A stretch of 64,000 bases of DNA from Geomobilibacter sp964431365 (GCA_964431365.1 CAYSJJ010000005.1:1-64000); one strand, 5' to 3'. Shown: positions 8,262-16,848, numbered from the stretch's first letter. Numbers and translations are program-made. Notes: generated by a model from the sequence alone, not told the origin.

Positions 8262-8642
8262 ATGGAACCGACTAAACAGGGAGTTTTCAGTTGGGCCGAG
8301 CTTGCCACCACCGACGTTGAAGGGGCAAAGCGATTCTATACCGGTCTCCTCGGCTGGACCACCGAACAGGCCCCGGTCGAGGGGATGGTCTATACCTTGG
8401 CAAAAGTCGGCGACGAGAGGGTCGCCGGGATCATGTCAACGAAGTGCGAAACAAATGAGATACCTCCCCAGTGGGGGGTCTACTTCACCGTCGACGATGT
8501 GGATGCCACCGCCCGCAAGGCCGTGGAGCTGGGGGGGAAGGTACTTATGCCCCCCACCGACATTCCGAATGTCGGGCGTTTCTCCGCGCTCATGGACCCG
8601 CAGGGGGTGATGTTCTCGGTGATCACCTACCTGCCGATGTGA
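8262..8642 (+). CDS. VOC (glyoxalase-fold) family protein
   Basis: 126 residues with two paired VOC modules. The first opens GVFSWAELATTDVEGAKRFY; the second contains YFTVDDVDATARKAVELGG and ends LMDPQGVMFSVI. It resembles the VOC protein at 6874-7245 in module order and length, so the two may be distant paralogues. Function is probably enzymatic or ligand-binding, but the substrate is not predictable. It begins at ATG 8262 after GATAGGGAGC. Confidence 0.85.
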   Translation: MEPTKQGVFSWAELATTDVEGAKRFYTGLLGWTTEQAPVEGMVYTLAKVGDERVAGIMSTKCETNEIPPQWGVYFTVDDVDATARKAVELGGKVLMPPTDIPNVGRFSALMDPQGVMFSVITYLPM

Positions 8643-8651
8643 TGATTGACG

Positions 8652-8679
8652 AACAAGGCGGCCGATCGGCCGCCTTGTT
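8652..8679. terminator. Bidirectional terminator between convergent genes
   Basis: A perfect 28-bp palindrome with core GGCGGCCGATCGGCCGCC, followed by a T run on the plus strand. It sits between the VOC gene and the convergent exported-protein gene and could serve both strands. Confidence 0.8.
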
Positions 8680-8682
8680 TTT

Positions 8683-9153
8683 TCACTGGATCTGCCGCTC
8701 GTACACCTTCCGGGGGATCCGCTGGAGGTTGTAGTCGGCAAGATCGAGGACGACCTCCAGCGGCAGCTTCCAGACCCCGTTACGGCGGTGCAGCCTGAAG
8801 TCCCGGACCACGAACCGTGTCCCGACCCCCTCCACCTCGAACCCCACACGGGCGTTGATCGTTACGCTGTCGGCGTCGTGCACCGTCCCCTTCACATCCT
8901 GCAGCATCTCCCAGCAGCAGGCGGGGAGCCGCGAGGCATAGACGATCCGCTCGGCGAAGTATCTCCACCCCTTGCCGGGAGGGTGCTCCAGCCGGTCGAA
9001 TAGACTTTCGTAGTTCTCGGCCCGCCAGAGTTCGAGGATCTCCCTGAACCCTTGCTCCGCCTCTGGCGCCACGTTAGCGGCGCTGCTGGCGACAACGGGG
9101 GACAAGGCGAGAAAGAGCACCAGGAGTGCGTATCGCAGCACCTTTCCGATCAT
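8683..9153 (-). CDS. Exported protein of unknown function
   Basis: 156 residues with a Sec signal peptide (core ALLVLFLALSPVVAS, cleavage near SSA-AN). The mature part has the pattern GFREILELWRAENYESLFDRL followed by a beta-rich half, similar in outline to NTF2/SnoaL-like exported proteins. Two adjacent cysteines (PACCWEM) are the only ones in the mature part. It stands alone, convergent with the VOC gene. No known family is certain. Confidence 0.7.
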   Translation of the reverse strand: MIGKVLRYALLVLFLALSPVVASSAANVAPEAEQGFREILELWRAENYESLFDRLEHPPGKGWRYFAERIVYASRLPACCWEMLQDVKGTVHDADSVTINARVGFEVEGVGTRFVVRDFRLHRRNGVWKLPLEVVLDLADYNLQRIPRKVYERQIQ

Positions 9154-9185
9154 CCGTGCCTCCTGCTACAGAGTATAGCAGTAAT

Positions 9186-9767
9186 TCACCGGCCGTATCC
9201 GGGGGAATAGATCACCCCTCCCGACGTTACGTACTCGTGCAGCACGGCAATCGCTTCCGTCCGCAGCACGTCGCGCTCTACGCTGATGCCGCGCTCGTTG
9301 AGGGCCGCCACCCAATCGGCAGGCTTGCTCCCCTCATCGAAGCCGATGGCCCTGGCGTCTGCCTCCCGCGCCCCGCAGACCAGCCCGCTCACCCCGGACC
9401 AGGGGATGGCGCCGAAACACATGGCACACGGCTCCGACGTGGCATACAGATCGTACCGGAGCCGGCCTCCGTCGCCGATGTCATGGCGTCCCAGCACCTT
9501 CTGGGCGGAGGCCAGCGCCACCATCTCCGCGTGGAGGAGCGAGCACCCCGCGCTGACGACCATGTTGATCCCCGGGGCGATCAATGTGCCGTCATGGCCG
9601 AACACGGCCGCGCCAAACGGCCCCCCGCTCCCATGCTGGACATTCAGGCGGGCGAGCTCCATGGCAAACCGCATCCGCTCGTCCTTTCCGGCGAACACCT
9701 TCGGTGAGCGGTCCAGAAAACCTTCAACCCATTCCTGGAACTGTATGGTTACCACCGGCACGATCAT
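9186..9767 (-). CDS. Nucleoside/guanine deaminase-like protein
   Basis: A 193-residue zinc-dependent deaminase of the CDA fold. HAE in LLHAEMVALA supplies one zinc ligand and the proton shuttle, and PCAMC (CEPCxxC-type; here SEPCAMCFGAI) supplies the two cysteine ligands. The GSGGPFGAAVF entry motif and a late GFDEG segment resemble guanine deaminase of the GuaD type, so purine deamination is most likely. The start at 9767 (MIVPVV) is favoured by GAGGAG seven bases upstream over the in-frame ATG at 9791. Confidence 0.82.
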   Translation of the reverse strand: MIVPVVTIQFQEWVEGFLDRSPKVFAGKDERMRFAMELARLNVQHGSGGPFGAAVFGHDGTLIAPGINMVVSAGCSLLHAEMVALASAQKVLGRHDIGDGGRLRYDLYATSEPCAMCFGAIPWSGVSGLVCGAREADARAIGFDEGSKPADWVAALNERGISVERDVLRTEAIAVLHEYVTSGGVIYSPGYGR

Positions 9768-10031
9768 CGGCGCACTCCTCACATATCGCATACCAATTCA
9801 AAAGGGTGCCGACCGGTCACCACTTTGCCCTGCAGCGGACTCTCACAGATTCTTGCCACGATCAGGCGGTACCTGCAAGTGGGTTTTTTGTCACTCAGCG
9901 GGAGGGTCTGCTGTGGGGTGTTCGTGGACAGGGAGTCGCAGTGCGATAAAATGGAGATAAACGGTTGTCACGGGGTGCCCGATTGCCCCGGCTACCCGGC
10001 GAAGCTGTTATGACCCATCAAGGGAGGCGTC

Positions 10032-10229
10032 ATGAAGGAGAGCAGACTGACCATACCGGAAGTGTCCATGATTGCAGGTACCCGGGCCGCGCTCGGCGCA
10101 GGGCTTGCCCTGCTGCTGGCCGACCGGATCGACAGGAAGCAGCGCAGGGCCATCGGCTGGACCCTGTTCCTCGCAGGGGCCGTCACCACTCTCCCGCTTG
10201 CCATGCTGGTATTGGGCAAGCGCCGTTAA
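10032..10229 (+). CDS. Small membrane protein
   Basis: 65 residues with two probable membrane segments: a glycine/alanine/leucine-rich one (GTRAALGAGLALLLADRI) and WTLFLAGAVTTLPLAMLVL. A basic connector RKQRR lies between them. The ATG at 10032 is preceded by AAGGGAGG. It precedes the DUF3617 gene by 47 bases and may share its transcript. Function unknown; it could be a small envelope protein. Confidence 0.7.
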   Translation: MKESRLTIPEVSMIAGTRAALGAGLALLLADRIDRKQRRAIGWTLFLAGAVTTLPLAMLVLGKRR

Positions 10230-10276
10230 GGCGTCCAACCCGGACACCCTATTCCACCAATGCAAAGGAGAGGCTG

Positions 10277-10693
10277 ATGAAAAAGCGTGCCGCAGGCATA
10301 CTGCTGCTTGGAGCTATCACCCTGTCTGCATCGGCGTTTGCCGCCACTTCCGGCATGAAGGAGGGTCTGTGGGAGATCACCACGACCACCGAAATGCCGG
10401 GCATGCCATTCACTCCACCACCCATGACCATCACCCACTGCTTCACGAAGGAGGATGTGAAGACGGACCAGGTCGTTCCGAAGCAGGCAGGGGATTGCAC
10501 CATCACCGATATGAAGAAGTCCGGCCGTACGACGAGGTGGACGGTCACCTGTACCGGTGAGGCGGCGGGTACAGGTGAGGGGGAGATAACCTTCAAGGGG
10601 GACTCGGCCTATGAAGGGTCCCAGAAGTTCTCCACCCAGGGGATGAATATTACCAGCCGGTACAAGGCGAAGCGGATCGGCGGCTGCGAGTAG
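10277..10693 (+). CDS. DUF3617 family exported protein
   Basis: 138 residues with a Sec signal peptide (GILLLGAITLSASAFA). The mature protein opens with GMKEGLWEITTTTEMPGMP and has the conserved THCFTKEDV and GDCTITDMK segments, with cysteines that could pair. These features match the DUF3617 family of periplasmic proteins, whose role is unknown. The ATG at 10277 is preceded by AAAGGAG. A hairpin lies 48 bases downstream. Confidence 0.85.
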   Translation: MKKRAAGILLLGAITLSASAFAATSGMKEGLWEITTTTEMPGMPFTPPPMTITHCFTKEDVKTDQVVPKQAGDCTITDMKKSGRTTRWTVTCTGEAAGTGEGEITFKGDSAYEGSQKFSTQGMNITSRYKAKRIGGCE

Positions 10694-10740
10694 CCGTCCT
10701 ACGGGTCGGGCGGGGCGCAGGCGGAGACAACGCTTCCTTC

Positions 10741-10764
10741 AAAGACGGCCGGTCGGTCGTCTTT
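10741..10764 (+). terminator. Terminator-like hairpin
   Basis: A 10-bp stem with one G-U pair (10741-10750 with 10755-10764) and a 4-base loop. The next bases are GCCGTTTCC, so the T tract is weak. The core resembles the other GGCC-type hairpins in the window. Confidence 0.5.
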
Positions 10765-10935
10765 GCCGTTTCCGGCCGGCCGTTCGCAGAAGATTACCAG
10801 GCATCAGGCGACTGACAGGTGGACATGATGGCCGATTGGCCTTACTATGCCGCGACGTTCAACACGAAGACAACGCACCCCGGTGCTGAAGAGCTGTGTC
10901 CTGAAATGGCATAAGCGGCGTACGAAGGAGGGGAC

Positions 10936-11805
10936 ATGGAGAAGAGTGAACAACCGGAGCTTTGCCGTCAGCAGATCCTGAGGGTCGCCCGCGTCGACAC
11001 GCGGGGAGTCTGGCTGGAGGCCGGCGGGCGGCTGGCGCACCTCCCCCTGCGGGAGGCGCCCGACGCAACGCCTGACGAACAGCTGGAGGTCTTCCTGTAT
11101 CAGGATGTGGCCGGCGAGCTGCAGGCCACCTGTCGTCTGCCGCTGGCCCAGGCTGGCGAGTTCGCGTTTCTGACGGTCCGGACGGTCGGCCCCCATGGGG
11201 CGTTCCTGGACTGGGGCATGGCAAAGGACCTGCTGACACCGTTCAGTCTCCAGCCCGACCGGATGCAGGTCGGCAGGAGCTACCTGGTGAAGGTCGATCT
11301 CGACCCACAGGGGCGCCCTTTTGCCAACGCCCGTATCGATGACTGCCTCGACCGCACGAGGCCCAACCTGCACGAAGGCGACGCGGTGGCCCTGATCGTC
11401 TGGCAGCTCACCGACCTGGGGGCCAAGGTCATCGTCAACCACCGCTTCCCAGCGCTGCTCTACCGGGACGAACTGCCGACAGGAACCCGCGTCGGCATGC
11501 CGCTGGCCGGCTACGTCAAGCGGTTGCGGGAGGACGGCAAGCTGGACGTCACCCTGCGCAAGGTGGGGGCCGAGGGGGTGTCCGATGCCCGGGAGGTTAT
11601 CCTTGCGACACTGGCGGCCCACGGCGGCGCACTCCCCCTGCACGATCAGAGTGCGCCGACAGTCATCCAGCAGGTCCTGGGGATGAGCAAGAAGACCTTC
11701 AAGAAGGCGGTGGGCGGTCTCTACAAGGACGGCCTGGTGACGCTGACCGATGAGGGGGTCAGGTTGACGGGTAAAGGCTCGGGGTCGAAAACTGTCCGAC
11801 CCTGA
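10936..11805 (+). CDS. CvfB-like S1 RNA-binding protein
   Basis: 289 residues of the CvfB/YitL type. S1-like barrels run from residue 10 to about 215, including TVRTVGPHGAFLDWGMAKDLLTP, GAKVIVNHRFPALLYRDEL and GYVKRLREDGKLDVTLR. A C-terminal winged helix follows (QVLGMSKKTFKKAVGGLYKDG), typical of the family. In Firmicutes CvfB binds RNA and affects virulence gene expression; here a role in RNA metabolism is the fair inference. ATG 10936 follows AAGGAGGGGAC. Confidence 0.88.
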   Translation: MEKSEQPELCRQQILRVARVDTRGVWLEAGGRLAHLPLREAPDATPDEQLEVFLYQDVAGELQATCRLPLAQAGEFAFLTVRTVGPHGAFLDWGMAKDLLTPFSLQPDRMQVGRSYLVKVDLDPQGRPFANARIDDCLDRTRPNLHEGDAVALIVWQLTDLGAKVIVNHRFPALLYRDELPTGTRVGMPLAGYVKRLREDGKLDVTLRKVGAEGVSDAREVILATLAAHGGALPLHDQSAPTVIQQVLGMSKKTFKKAVGGLYKDGLVTLTDEGVRLTGKGSGSKTVRP

Positions 11806-11850
11806 TGCCGGACCCGGTCGACTCCGCCGGGGTGGGGGAAACGAGCACGC

Positions 11851-12558
11851 ATGGGTGCGGCTGGCAGGAAACAACATCTCTATCACAGCGCCAAGCTGGC
11901 TCTCCTGGTTCTGCTCCTGGTCGCGCTCGGCGTCCTCGTCTGGCGTGAGACCCCGCCTGAGCTGTTTGATCCGATATGGATCGAGGAGTTCCTGGCAGAA
12001 GGGGGAAGGCTGGCGCCGCTCGTGTATGTCTTGCTCAGGGTCGTCGCGATCGTGGTCTCCGTGGTCCCCAACGCCCCCCTGGACGTCGCCGGGGGGATGC
12101 TCTTCGGGCCTTTCTGGGGAACGATCTACGCCCTGCTCGGGTCCGAGGCGGGGGCCATTGCCTGTTTCCTCCTCGCCCGCCACTTCGGCAGGGAGGCGAT
12201 CACCCGCTTCCTGCACCGGGATATCTCCTTCAGCAACCGGATCGCCCGGCGCCATCTCCCCTACATCGTCCTGTTTGCCCGCCTCGAGCCGGTATTCTCG
12301 TTCGCCTTGGTCAGCTACGGGGCCGGCCTGACCGGGATGTCGCTCCGCTCCTTCGCCCTGAGCACGCTGATCGGGATGACTCCCGGCACCATCATCCTCA
12401 ACTACTACGGGAAGAGCTTTTTCTCCGGAAGCATGCTGCTGCAGATCTCCCTGGGACTCGTACTGGTGATACTGCTGCTGGTGGTCCCGGTCTGGATCAG
12501 GCGGAAAAACCCGTGGGGGTGGTATGACAAAATGACCGGCAGCGGTAAAGCGCCGTAG
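11851..12558 (+). CDS. TVP38/TMEM64 (DedA-superfamily) membrane protein
   Basis: 235 residues with about five to six membrane segments. The VTT/SNARE-associated domain is marked by VPNAPLDVAGGMLFGPFWGTIYALLGSEAGAI and the second re-entrant region YIVLFARLEPVFSFALVSYGAGLTGM, then GTIILNYYGKSF. Relatives work in lipid scrambling or membrane homeostasis; the bacterial role is unsettled. The start at ATG 11851 is 46 bases after the CvfB-like gene. The next gene begins only 19 bases downstream. Confidence 0.85.
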   Translation: MGAAGRKQHLYHSAKLALLVLLLVALGVLVWRETPPELFDPIWIEEFLAEGGRLAPLVYVLLRVVAIVVSVVPNAPLDVAGGMLFGPFWGTIYALLGSEAGAIACFLLARHFGREAITRFLHRDISFSNRIARRHLPYIVLFARLEPVFSFALVSYGAGLTGMSLRSFALSTLIGMTPGTIILNYYGKSFFSGSMLLQISLGLVLVILLLVVPVWIRRKNPWGWYDKMTGSGKAP

Positions 12559-12577
12559 GTTGCACGTCGAGGTCCCC

Positions 12578-13309
12578 ATGCCCGACCTGTTCATCGGTTG
12601 CAGCGGCTTCTCCTATCCCCATTGGCGCGGACCCTTCTACCCGGAGGGGCTGGCGTCGACGCAGTGGTTTCCCCATTACTGCACCGTTTTCGCCAGTGTG
12701 GAGTTGAACGTTACCTTCTACCGCCTGGTGAAGCCGGCCACGTTCGACCGCTGGCGGGAGAGCACGCCGTCCGGCTTTTCCTTCGCGGTAAAGGGGAGCC
12801 GCTACATCACGCATCTCAAGCGGCTTGACGCTCCGGACGAGCCGCTGGAACGGTTCTTTGCCGGGGTGCTCCGGCTGGAGGAGAAACTGTTCGCTGTCCT
12901 GTGGCAGTTCCCCCCCGGATTTCCCTGCGACATGGAGCGGCTGGAACGTTTTCTCGTCTCCTTGAGGCGCTACCCGGTGCGCAACGCCCTGGAGTTCCGT
13001 CACGGGAGCTGGCTGAATGGGGAGGTCGCTGCACTCTGCAGGGGGGATAACGTCAGCATCTGCATGGCCGACTGGCCGCCGTTCCTTGCCGAGCCCCCCC
13101 TGACTGCCGACTTCGTCTATCTCCGCCGTCACGGCCAGGGGGGGAGATACGATACCCTCTACCCCCCGGATGAGCTGGCTGCCGATGCCGACAGGATCAG
13201 GGGGTACCTCGCAGCGGGGCGGGACGTGGCGATCTATTTCAACAACGACTGTAACGGCTATGCGCCGCACAACGCCCTGGAGCTGGCGCGGCTGCTGGAC
13301 CGGGGGTGA
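12578..13309 (+). CDS. DUF72 family protein
   Basis: 243 residues of the DUF72 TIM-barrel family. It opens with the diagnostic DLFIGCSGFSYPHWRGPFYPE and contains FYRLVKPATFDRWRE, LWQFPPGF, NALEFRHGSW and late IYFNNDCNGYAPHNAL. The fold is related to xylose isomerase-type barrels; no reaction is established. ATG 12578 is preceded by GAGGT, whereas a TTG at 12560 is less likely. The stop codon overlaps the GTG of the following gene. Confidence 0.88.
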   Translation: MPDLFIGCSGFSYPHWRGPFYPEGLASTQWFPHYCTVFASVELNVTFYRLVKPATFDRWRESTPSGFSFAVKGSRYITHLKRLDAPDEPLERFFAGVLRLEEKLFAVLWQFPPGFPCDMERLERFLVSLRRYPVRNALEFRHGSWLNGEVAALCRGDNVSICMADWPPFLAEPPLTADFVYLRRHGQGGRYDTLYPPDELAADADRIRGYLAAGRDVAIYFNNDCNGYAPHNALELARLLDRG

Positions 13310-13689
13310 CACGGGCCATGCCCTGCTCTCTGCTGGCCGACCTGGCGGTAGTTGCCCATGTGCTGTTCGTGATCTTCGTGGTCTGCGGCGGGGTGGCGGT
13401 GCTTCGTTGGCCGCGATTGGCCCGGCTTCACCTGCCGGCCGTCGTGTGGGGGGTGGCCATCGAACTCACGGGGTGGGTCTGTCCCTTGACCTATCTGGAA
13501 AACCGCTTCCGCCGGCAGGGGGGCGAGGCCGGCTACGGAGGCTCCTTCATCCAGCACTACCTGGAGCCGCTTCTCTATCCGCTCTGGCTGACGCCGCGCC
13601 TGCAGGTGATCATGGGGCTGGGGGTAGTCGCCATCAACGCTGCGATCTACGTTCGCCTCTGGAGAAAAAGCCCCCGCAATGGAGGCTGA
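13306..13689 (+). CDS. DUF2784 membrane protein
   Basis: 127 residues with three to four membrane segments (ADLAVVAHVLFVIFVVCGGV at the start, LQVIMGLGVVAINAAIYV at the end) and the family core ELTGWVCPLTYLENRFR, then GSFIQHYLEPLLYP. This is the DUF2784 pattern; function is unknown. The GTG at 13306 overlaps the previous stop (GTGA), implying translational coupling; an ATG at 13318 is an alternative start. A weak hairpin spans the stop codon. Confidence 0.85.
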   Translation: MTRAMPCSLLADLAVVAHVLFVIFVVCGGVAVLRWPRLARLHLPAVVWGVAIELTGWVCPLTYLENRFRRQGGEAGYGGSFIQHYLEPLLYPLWLTPRLQVIMGLGVVAINAAIYVRLWRKSPRNGG

Positions 13690-13767
13690 TTGCGGGAGCC
13701 GGGGATTCACGGGGAATTCATTATGAGACGATCACTCGGCAGTCGGTCTGTCTCCGCTTCCTTGGTC

Positions 13768-14232
13768 CTATACCGCGCTCGATTTCTTAACGGACAGATC
13801 CTCCAACATCTTGTGGATCTCGGCGATGGCGACGTTCTGCGCTTCGAGATTCTCCAGTACGACCTGGATTTCGGTCTCAGCCTTTAAATTTACCTCATAA
13901 TCGATGTGTGCCTCGATACGGTCGTGATCCGCCTTCCGGTTCTGGCTCATCATGATCATGGGGGCAGTATATGCCGCCTGAAGCGATAGGACGAGATTCA
14001 TCAGGATGAAGGGGTAGGGATCCCAATGACGCACCCAGGCGGTGACATTGAGGAGCGCCCACAAGGAAAGAAGGAGGGACTGGCCGATGATGAACTGCCA
14101 GGAACCCACCTTTGTGGCGATCCAGTCCGCCGCCCTCTGGCCTACGGTAAGTTGCTCCCTGATAACTTCGTTGACGTTCTTTATCGGTCCGTGTTCGTGT
14201 CGGTAGGGGGGCGGAAATGCGGGGTGTTTCAT
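13768..14232 (-). CDS. DUF1003 membrane protein
   Basis: 154 residues. The DUF1003 pattern is clear: a soluble N-terminus, two membrane segments (GSWQFIIGQSLLLSLWALLN; YPFILMNLVLSLQAAYTAPM), then the signature MMSQNRKADHDR and a C-terminal coiled-coil-like helix (residues about 115-150). Function unknown. The start at 14232 (MKHPAF) follows AAGGAG by six bases. The gene is convergent with the DUF2784 gene. Confidence 0.88.
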   Translation of the reverse strand: MKHPAFPPPYRHEHGPIKNVNEVIREQLTVGQRAADWIATKVGSWQFIIGQSLLLSLWALLNVTAWVRHWDPYPFILMNLVLSLQAAYTAPMIMMSQNRKADHDRIEAHIDYEVNLKAETEIQVVLENLEAQNVAIAEIHKMLEDLSVKKSSAV

Positions 14233-14356
14233 GGATGACTCCTTGTCGTGGCGTAAGGCCCCTTTGCGGTTCTGCCCCACCAGTACGAATCACTGGAGGC
14301 CGCACCGGCCATCCCCTGTGCATGGCATGCGTCCAGAGCTCCCGATTGCTGCCCCG

Positions 14357-14515
14357 CTACATCTCCTCGAACAGTTCCTTCCCCACAGCGCACCGGGGGC
14401 AGGCCCACAGGTCGGGGAGCTCCTCGAAGGGGGTTCCTGGCGGGACACCGTTGACCTCATCTCCCACAGCGGGGTCGTAAATGTAGTCGCAGATGGTGCA
14501 TCTCCATTTTTTCAC
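14357..14515 (-). CDS. Rubredoxin
   Basis: 52 residues. The four iron ligands are Cys6 and Cys9 (RCTICDYIYDPA) and Cys39 and Cys42 (WACPRCAVGKELFEE), with the conserved GVPPGTPFEELPDLW between them. It carries a single Fe(S-Cys)4 centre and should transfer one electron in the cytoplasm, often in oxygen or superoxide defence. The start is GTG at 14515, preceded by GAGGAG. It lies upstream of a ferredoxin gene on the same strand order, separated by a foldback repeat. Confidence 0.93.
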   Translation of the reverse strand: MKKWRCTICDYIYDPAVGDEVNGVPPGTPFEELPDLWACPRCAVGKELFEEM

Positions 14516-14556
14516 TGTGCGGTCTCCTCGTCGTTATCAAGATACTGCAAACCTCA

Positions 14557-14676
14557 GGTTGCTCAAAAATGGTCAGATCGTCGCACCCGCAGCAAGCTCC
14601 GCGGAGGCGTAGCAGCGCTACGCCGCACACAAGGAGCTTGCGAGGACGGCGGCGAGATGGCTGTTTTTCAGCAACC
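14557..14676. repeat. Foldback repeat element, copy 1
   Basis: 120 bp whose ends are inverted repeats (GGTTGCTCAAAAA and, at the other end, TTTTTCAGCAACC). Internal arms also pair (GCAAGCTCC with GGAGCTTGC), around a centre GCGTAG-CAGCG-CTACGC. A near copy lies inverted at 27442-27582. It sits between the rubredoxin and ferredoxin genes, ending two bases from the ferredoxin stop codon. It is likely a nonautonomous, MITE- or REP-like element and could also act on transcription. Confidence 0.85.
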
Positions 14677-14678
14677 TG

Positions 14679-14870
14679 TCACTCTTTCCAGTGGATGCAT
14701 GAGACCGGACAGCTGTCGATGGCCCCCTGGATCGTCTGTTCACCCGCGCCCGACGGATCGTATGCCTCTGCCTTGCCGTTGCCGGCGAAGCGGAACACGT
14801 CCGGAACGATTTCGACGCAGATCCCGCAACTGATGCACTCGTCCTGATTGACCCATACCGTTTTTTGCAT
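14679..14870 (-). CDS. Single-cluster [4Fe-4S] ferredoxin
   Basis: 63 residues of the Desulfovibrio ferredoxin I type. The cluster ligands are Cys12, Cys15, Cys18 (CISCGIC) and Cys54 (SCPVSC). Cys58 is an extra cysteine near the last ligand. It is a low-potential cytoplasmic electron carrier. I chose the second of two close ATGs because AAGGAGG is seven bases before it. The stop codon nearly abuts the foldback repeat. Confidence 0.92.
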   Translation of the reverse strand: MQKTVWVNQDECISCGICVEIVPDVFRFAGNGKAEAYDPSGAGEQTIQGAIDSCPVSCIHWKE

Positions 14871-14943
14871 CTCCATTCCTCCTTGTTGAAGCGTACTCCG
14901 AAAGTGTACTCAATCCCGTGGAAAAGGCAAAAGGTGGCAGCGA

Positions 14944-15564
14944 TCAGCTGCTGCCCGACAGATGGTTGGCCTTGGGCAGCGACCAGTTGTAGCGGATGGC
15001 ACAGAGGCGGAGCACGATTACGGCAAGGGCGGAGAGAACAAGCGCCGAGGCTGGCGCAAGGGGGGTGAAATGCAGCAGGTAGAGGAGACTGCCGCCAACC
15101 AGGCAGGCCGAGGCGTAGACCTCCTTCTGCAGCACCAGCGGGACCTGCGAGGATAACATGTCACGCATCATTCCCCCCGCCGTGGCGGTCAAGACCCCCA
15201 TCATCACCGAACCGATGAAACCCATGTGGAAATCGATCGCCTTGCCGGTACCGATCACCACAAAGGTCCCCAGCCCCAGTGCGTCGAGGTAGAGGAGGGG
15301 TGGCTCCAGGAAGCTTATGTGGCGGTGGAAGAGAAAAACCATCAGGGAGATGAAGATGGAGAGATAGAAATAGGTCTCGTCCTTGAAAATGAACGGTGGC
15401 GTATCCCCCAGGAGCAGGTCGCGCAGGGTCCCGCCGCCGGTTGCGGTCATCATTCCGAGCACCAGCACGCCGAACAGGTCCATGTCGCGGCGGATGCCGG
15501 CCAGGGCACCGGATGCGGCAAAGGCGGCGGTGCCGAGCAGATCGAGGCTGTAGAGCAGGGTCAT
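14944..15564 (-). CDS. TRIC-type (UPF0126) membrane channel protein
   Basis: 206 residues with seven membrane segments, made of two UPF0126 repeats. Each repeat has the glycine-rich motif GMMTATGGGTLRDLLL and VLTATAGGMMRDML, the re-entrant marks of trimeric intracellular cation channels. Bacterial members conduct monovalent cations in reconstitution, while some UPF0126 proteins are linked to glycine uptake. Here a cation channel or amino acid transporter role remains open. Confidence 0.85.
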   Translation of the reverse strand: MTLLYSLDLLGTAAFAASGALAGIRRDMDLFGVLVLGMMTATGGGTLRDLLLGDTPPFIFKDETYFYLSIFISLMVFLFHRHISFLEPPLLYLDALGLGTFVVIGTGKAIDFHMGFIGSVMMGVLTATAGGMMRDMLSSQVPLVLQKEVYASACLVGGSLLYLLHFTPLAPASALVLSALAVIVLRLCAIRYNWSLPKANHLSGSS

Positions 15565-15753
15565 GGTAGTGGTCTCCTGGCCGGGATTTTACCCGGATGG
15601 CCGCTCGAACGCAATGCGAGAGATGCCCGTCACGTGCGTGGCTCCGGCAGATGCCTCGTTGATGGTTCCCCTTTCCTTATGACCGGCATGGACTACACTT
15701 GTACATAATACGTACGCTTCGATCGTTCGACCGACCGGAGAAAGGAGGCCATC

Positions 15754-16836
15754 GTGCCTGATACCACCCTCCAGGATCGCGCAGCGGGCGCCATCATGGG
15801 CGCCTTTGTCGGTGATGCCATGGGACTCGGTCCGCACTGGTATTACGATCTTGCCGAACTCCGCCGCGACTACGGCCCATGGATCACCTACTATACCGAC
15901 CCGAAACCGGGTCGCTACCATGCCGGACTGAAGGCCGGCCAACTATCCCAGGCAGGCTTTATCCTCAAGCTGCTGGTCCGTTCGCTGGTGGAGCGGGAAG
16001 GGTACGACGAGGAGGATTTTTGCCGCCGCCTGGATGAAGAGCTCCTGCCGCTCCTGGATGGCACCCCCATCAGCGGTCCGGGAGGCTATACCAGTCAGTC
16101 GATCCGGGAATTGTGGCGCCAGCGGGTGGAGCAGAAGCTTCCCTGGGGTAAGACCGGCGGCCATGCCGATACCACGGAAGCGATCGAGCGGACCCTTGCC
16201 CTGGCAGTGCGCTACGCTTCGGACCCCGGGCGACTTGCCGCCAGCATCGCCAGCAACGCCATCCTGACCCAGACCGACGATACGGTGGTCTCCATGACCG
16301 TGGCCTACGGCGCCGTACTTGGGCTGCTGGTTCAGGGCTTCCGCCTGGACGCCCGTCTGTCGGGGAGGCTGATGAAATTGGTGCACAGTGGGGCGCTTCC
16401 GTTTCATGCCGTGACCAATGACAACCTGCAGCCCCCCCGGCCAGGGGAGCCGGACCCGCCCCGCGCCGGGAAATTCGCCTCACCCGATGCCCTGTTGACG
16501 CCGTCCCATATGGCCAGCGCTGCCGTGGACCCGGACATCCGCATCGAACCGGCCTGGAAGGTCTCCATCGTCTACGGCATGCCGTGCGCTATCTATCACC
16601 AGCTGCCGGCGGCCTACTATCTGGCGGCCCGATTCCACGACGATTTCGAATCCGCCCTGCTGCACGCCGTCAATGGTGGAGGGCAGAACCAGGCGCGCGC
16701 CATCCTGACCGGTGCCCTGGTTGGCGCCCAGGTCGGTCTTTCGGGGATTCCGGAACGCTTTATCGACGGGGTGGAAGAGAGCGCCATCCTCTGTCGCCTG
16801 GCCGCCGACCTGGCTGCCCAGGCCGGTAAACCATAA
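15754..16836 (+). CDS. ADP-ribosylglycohydrolase family protein with altered metal site
   Basis: 360 residues with the all-helical ADP-ribosylglycohydrolase fold. The N-terminal motif GAIMGAFVGDAMG (12-24) is typical. The family binds two metal ions through Asp/Thr motifs including a C-terminal GGDTDT; here the equivalent (308-316) reads GGGQNQARA, so the aspartates are missing, although HADTTEA and TQTDDT are present. Activity may be lost or changed. GTG start 15754 follows AAAGGAGG. The gene is followed 12 bases later by the hydrolase-OsmC fusion. Confidence 0.85.
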   Translation: MPDTTLQDRAAGAIMGAFVGDAMGLGPHWYYDLAELRRDYGPWITYYTDPKPGRYHAGLKAGQLSQAGFILKLLVRSLVEREGYDEEDFCRRLDEELLPLLDGTPISGPGGYTSQSIRELWRQRVEQKLPWGKTGGHADTTEAIERTLALAVRYASDPGRLAASIASNAILTQTDDTVVSMTVAYGAVLGLLVQGFRLDARLSGRLMKLVHSGALPFHAVTNDNLQPPRPGEPDPPRAGKFASPDALLTPSHMASAAVDPDIRIEPAWKVSIVYGMPCAIYHQLPAAYYLAARFHDDFESALLHAVNGGGQNQARAILTGALVGAQVGLSGIPERFIDGVEESAILCRLAADLAAQAGKP

Positions 16837-16848
16837 GAGGGCCGAACA

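Noticed and set aside
10804..12594. A 596-codon antisense frame over the CvfB-like and TVP38 genes
   Set aside because: It is a shadow of two well-supported plus-strand genes with ribosome sites and family motifs.
13673..13696. Terminator after the DUF2784 gene
   Set aside because: The 8-bp hairpin spans the stop codon and is not followed by a T run.
14557..14676. Integron attC site
   Set aside because: It folds back like attC, but there is no integron integrase or cassette array, and the ends look like MITE-type repeats.
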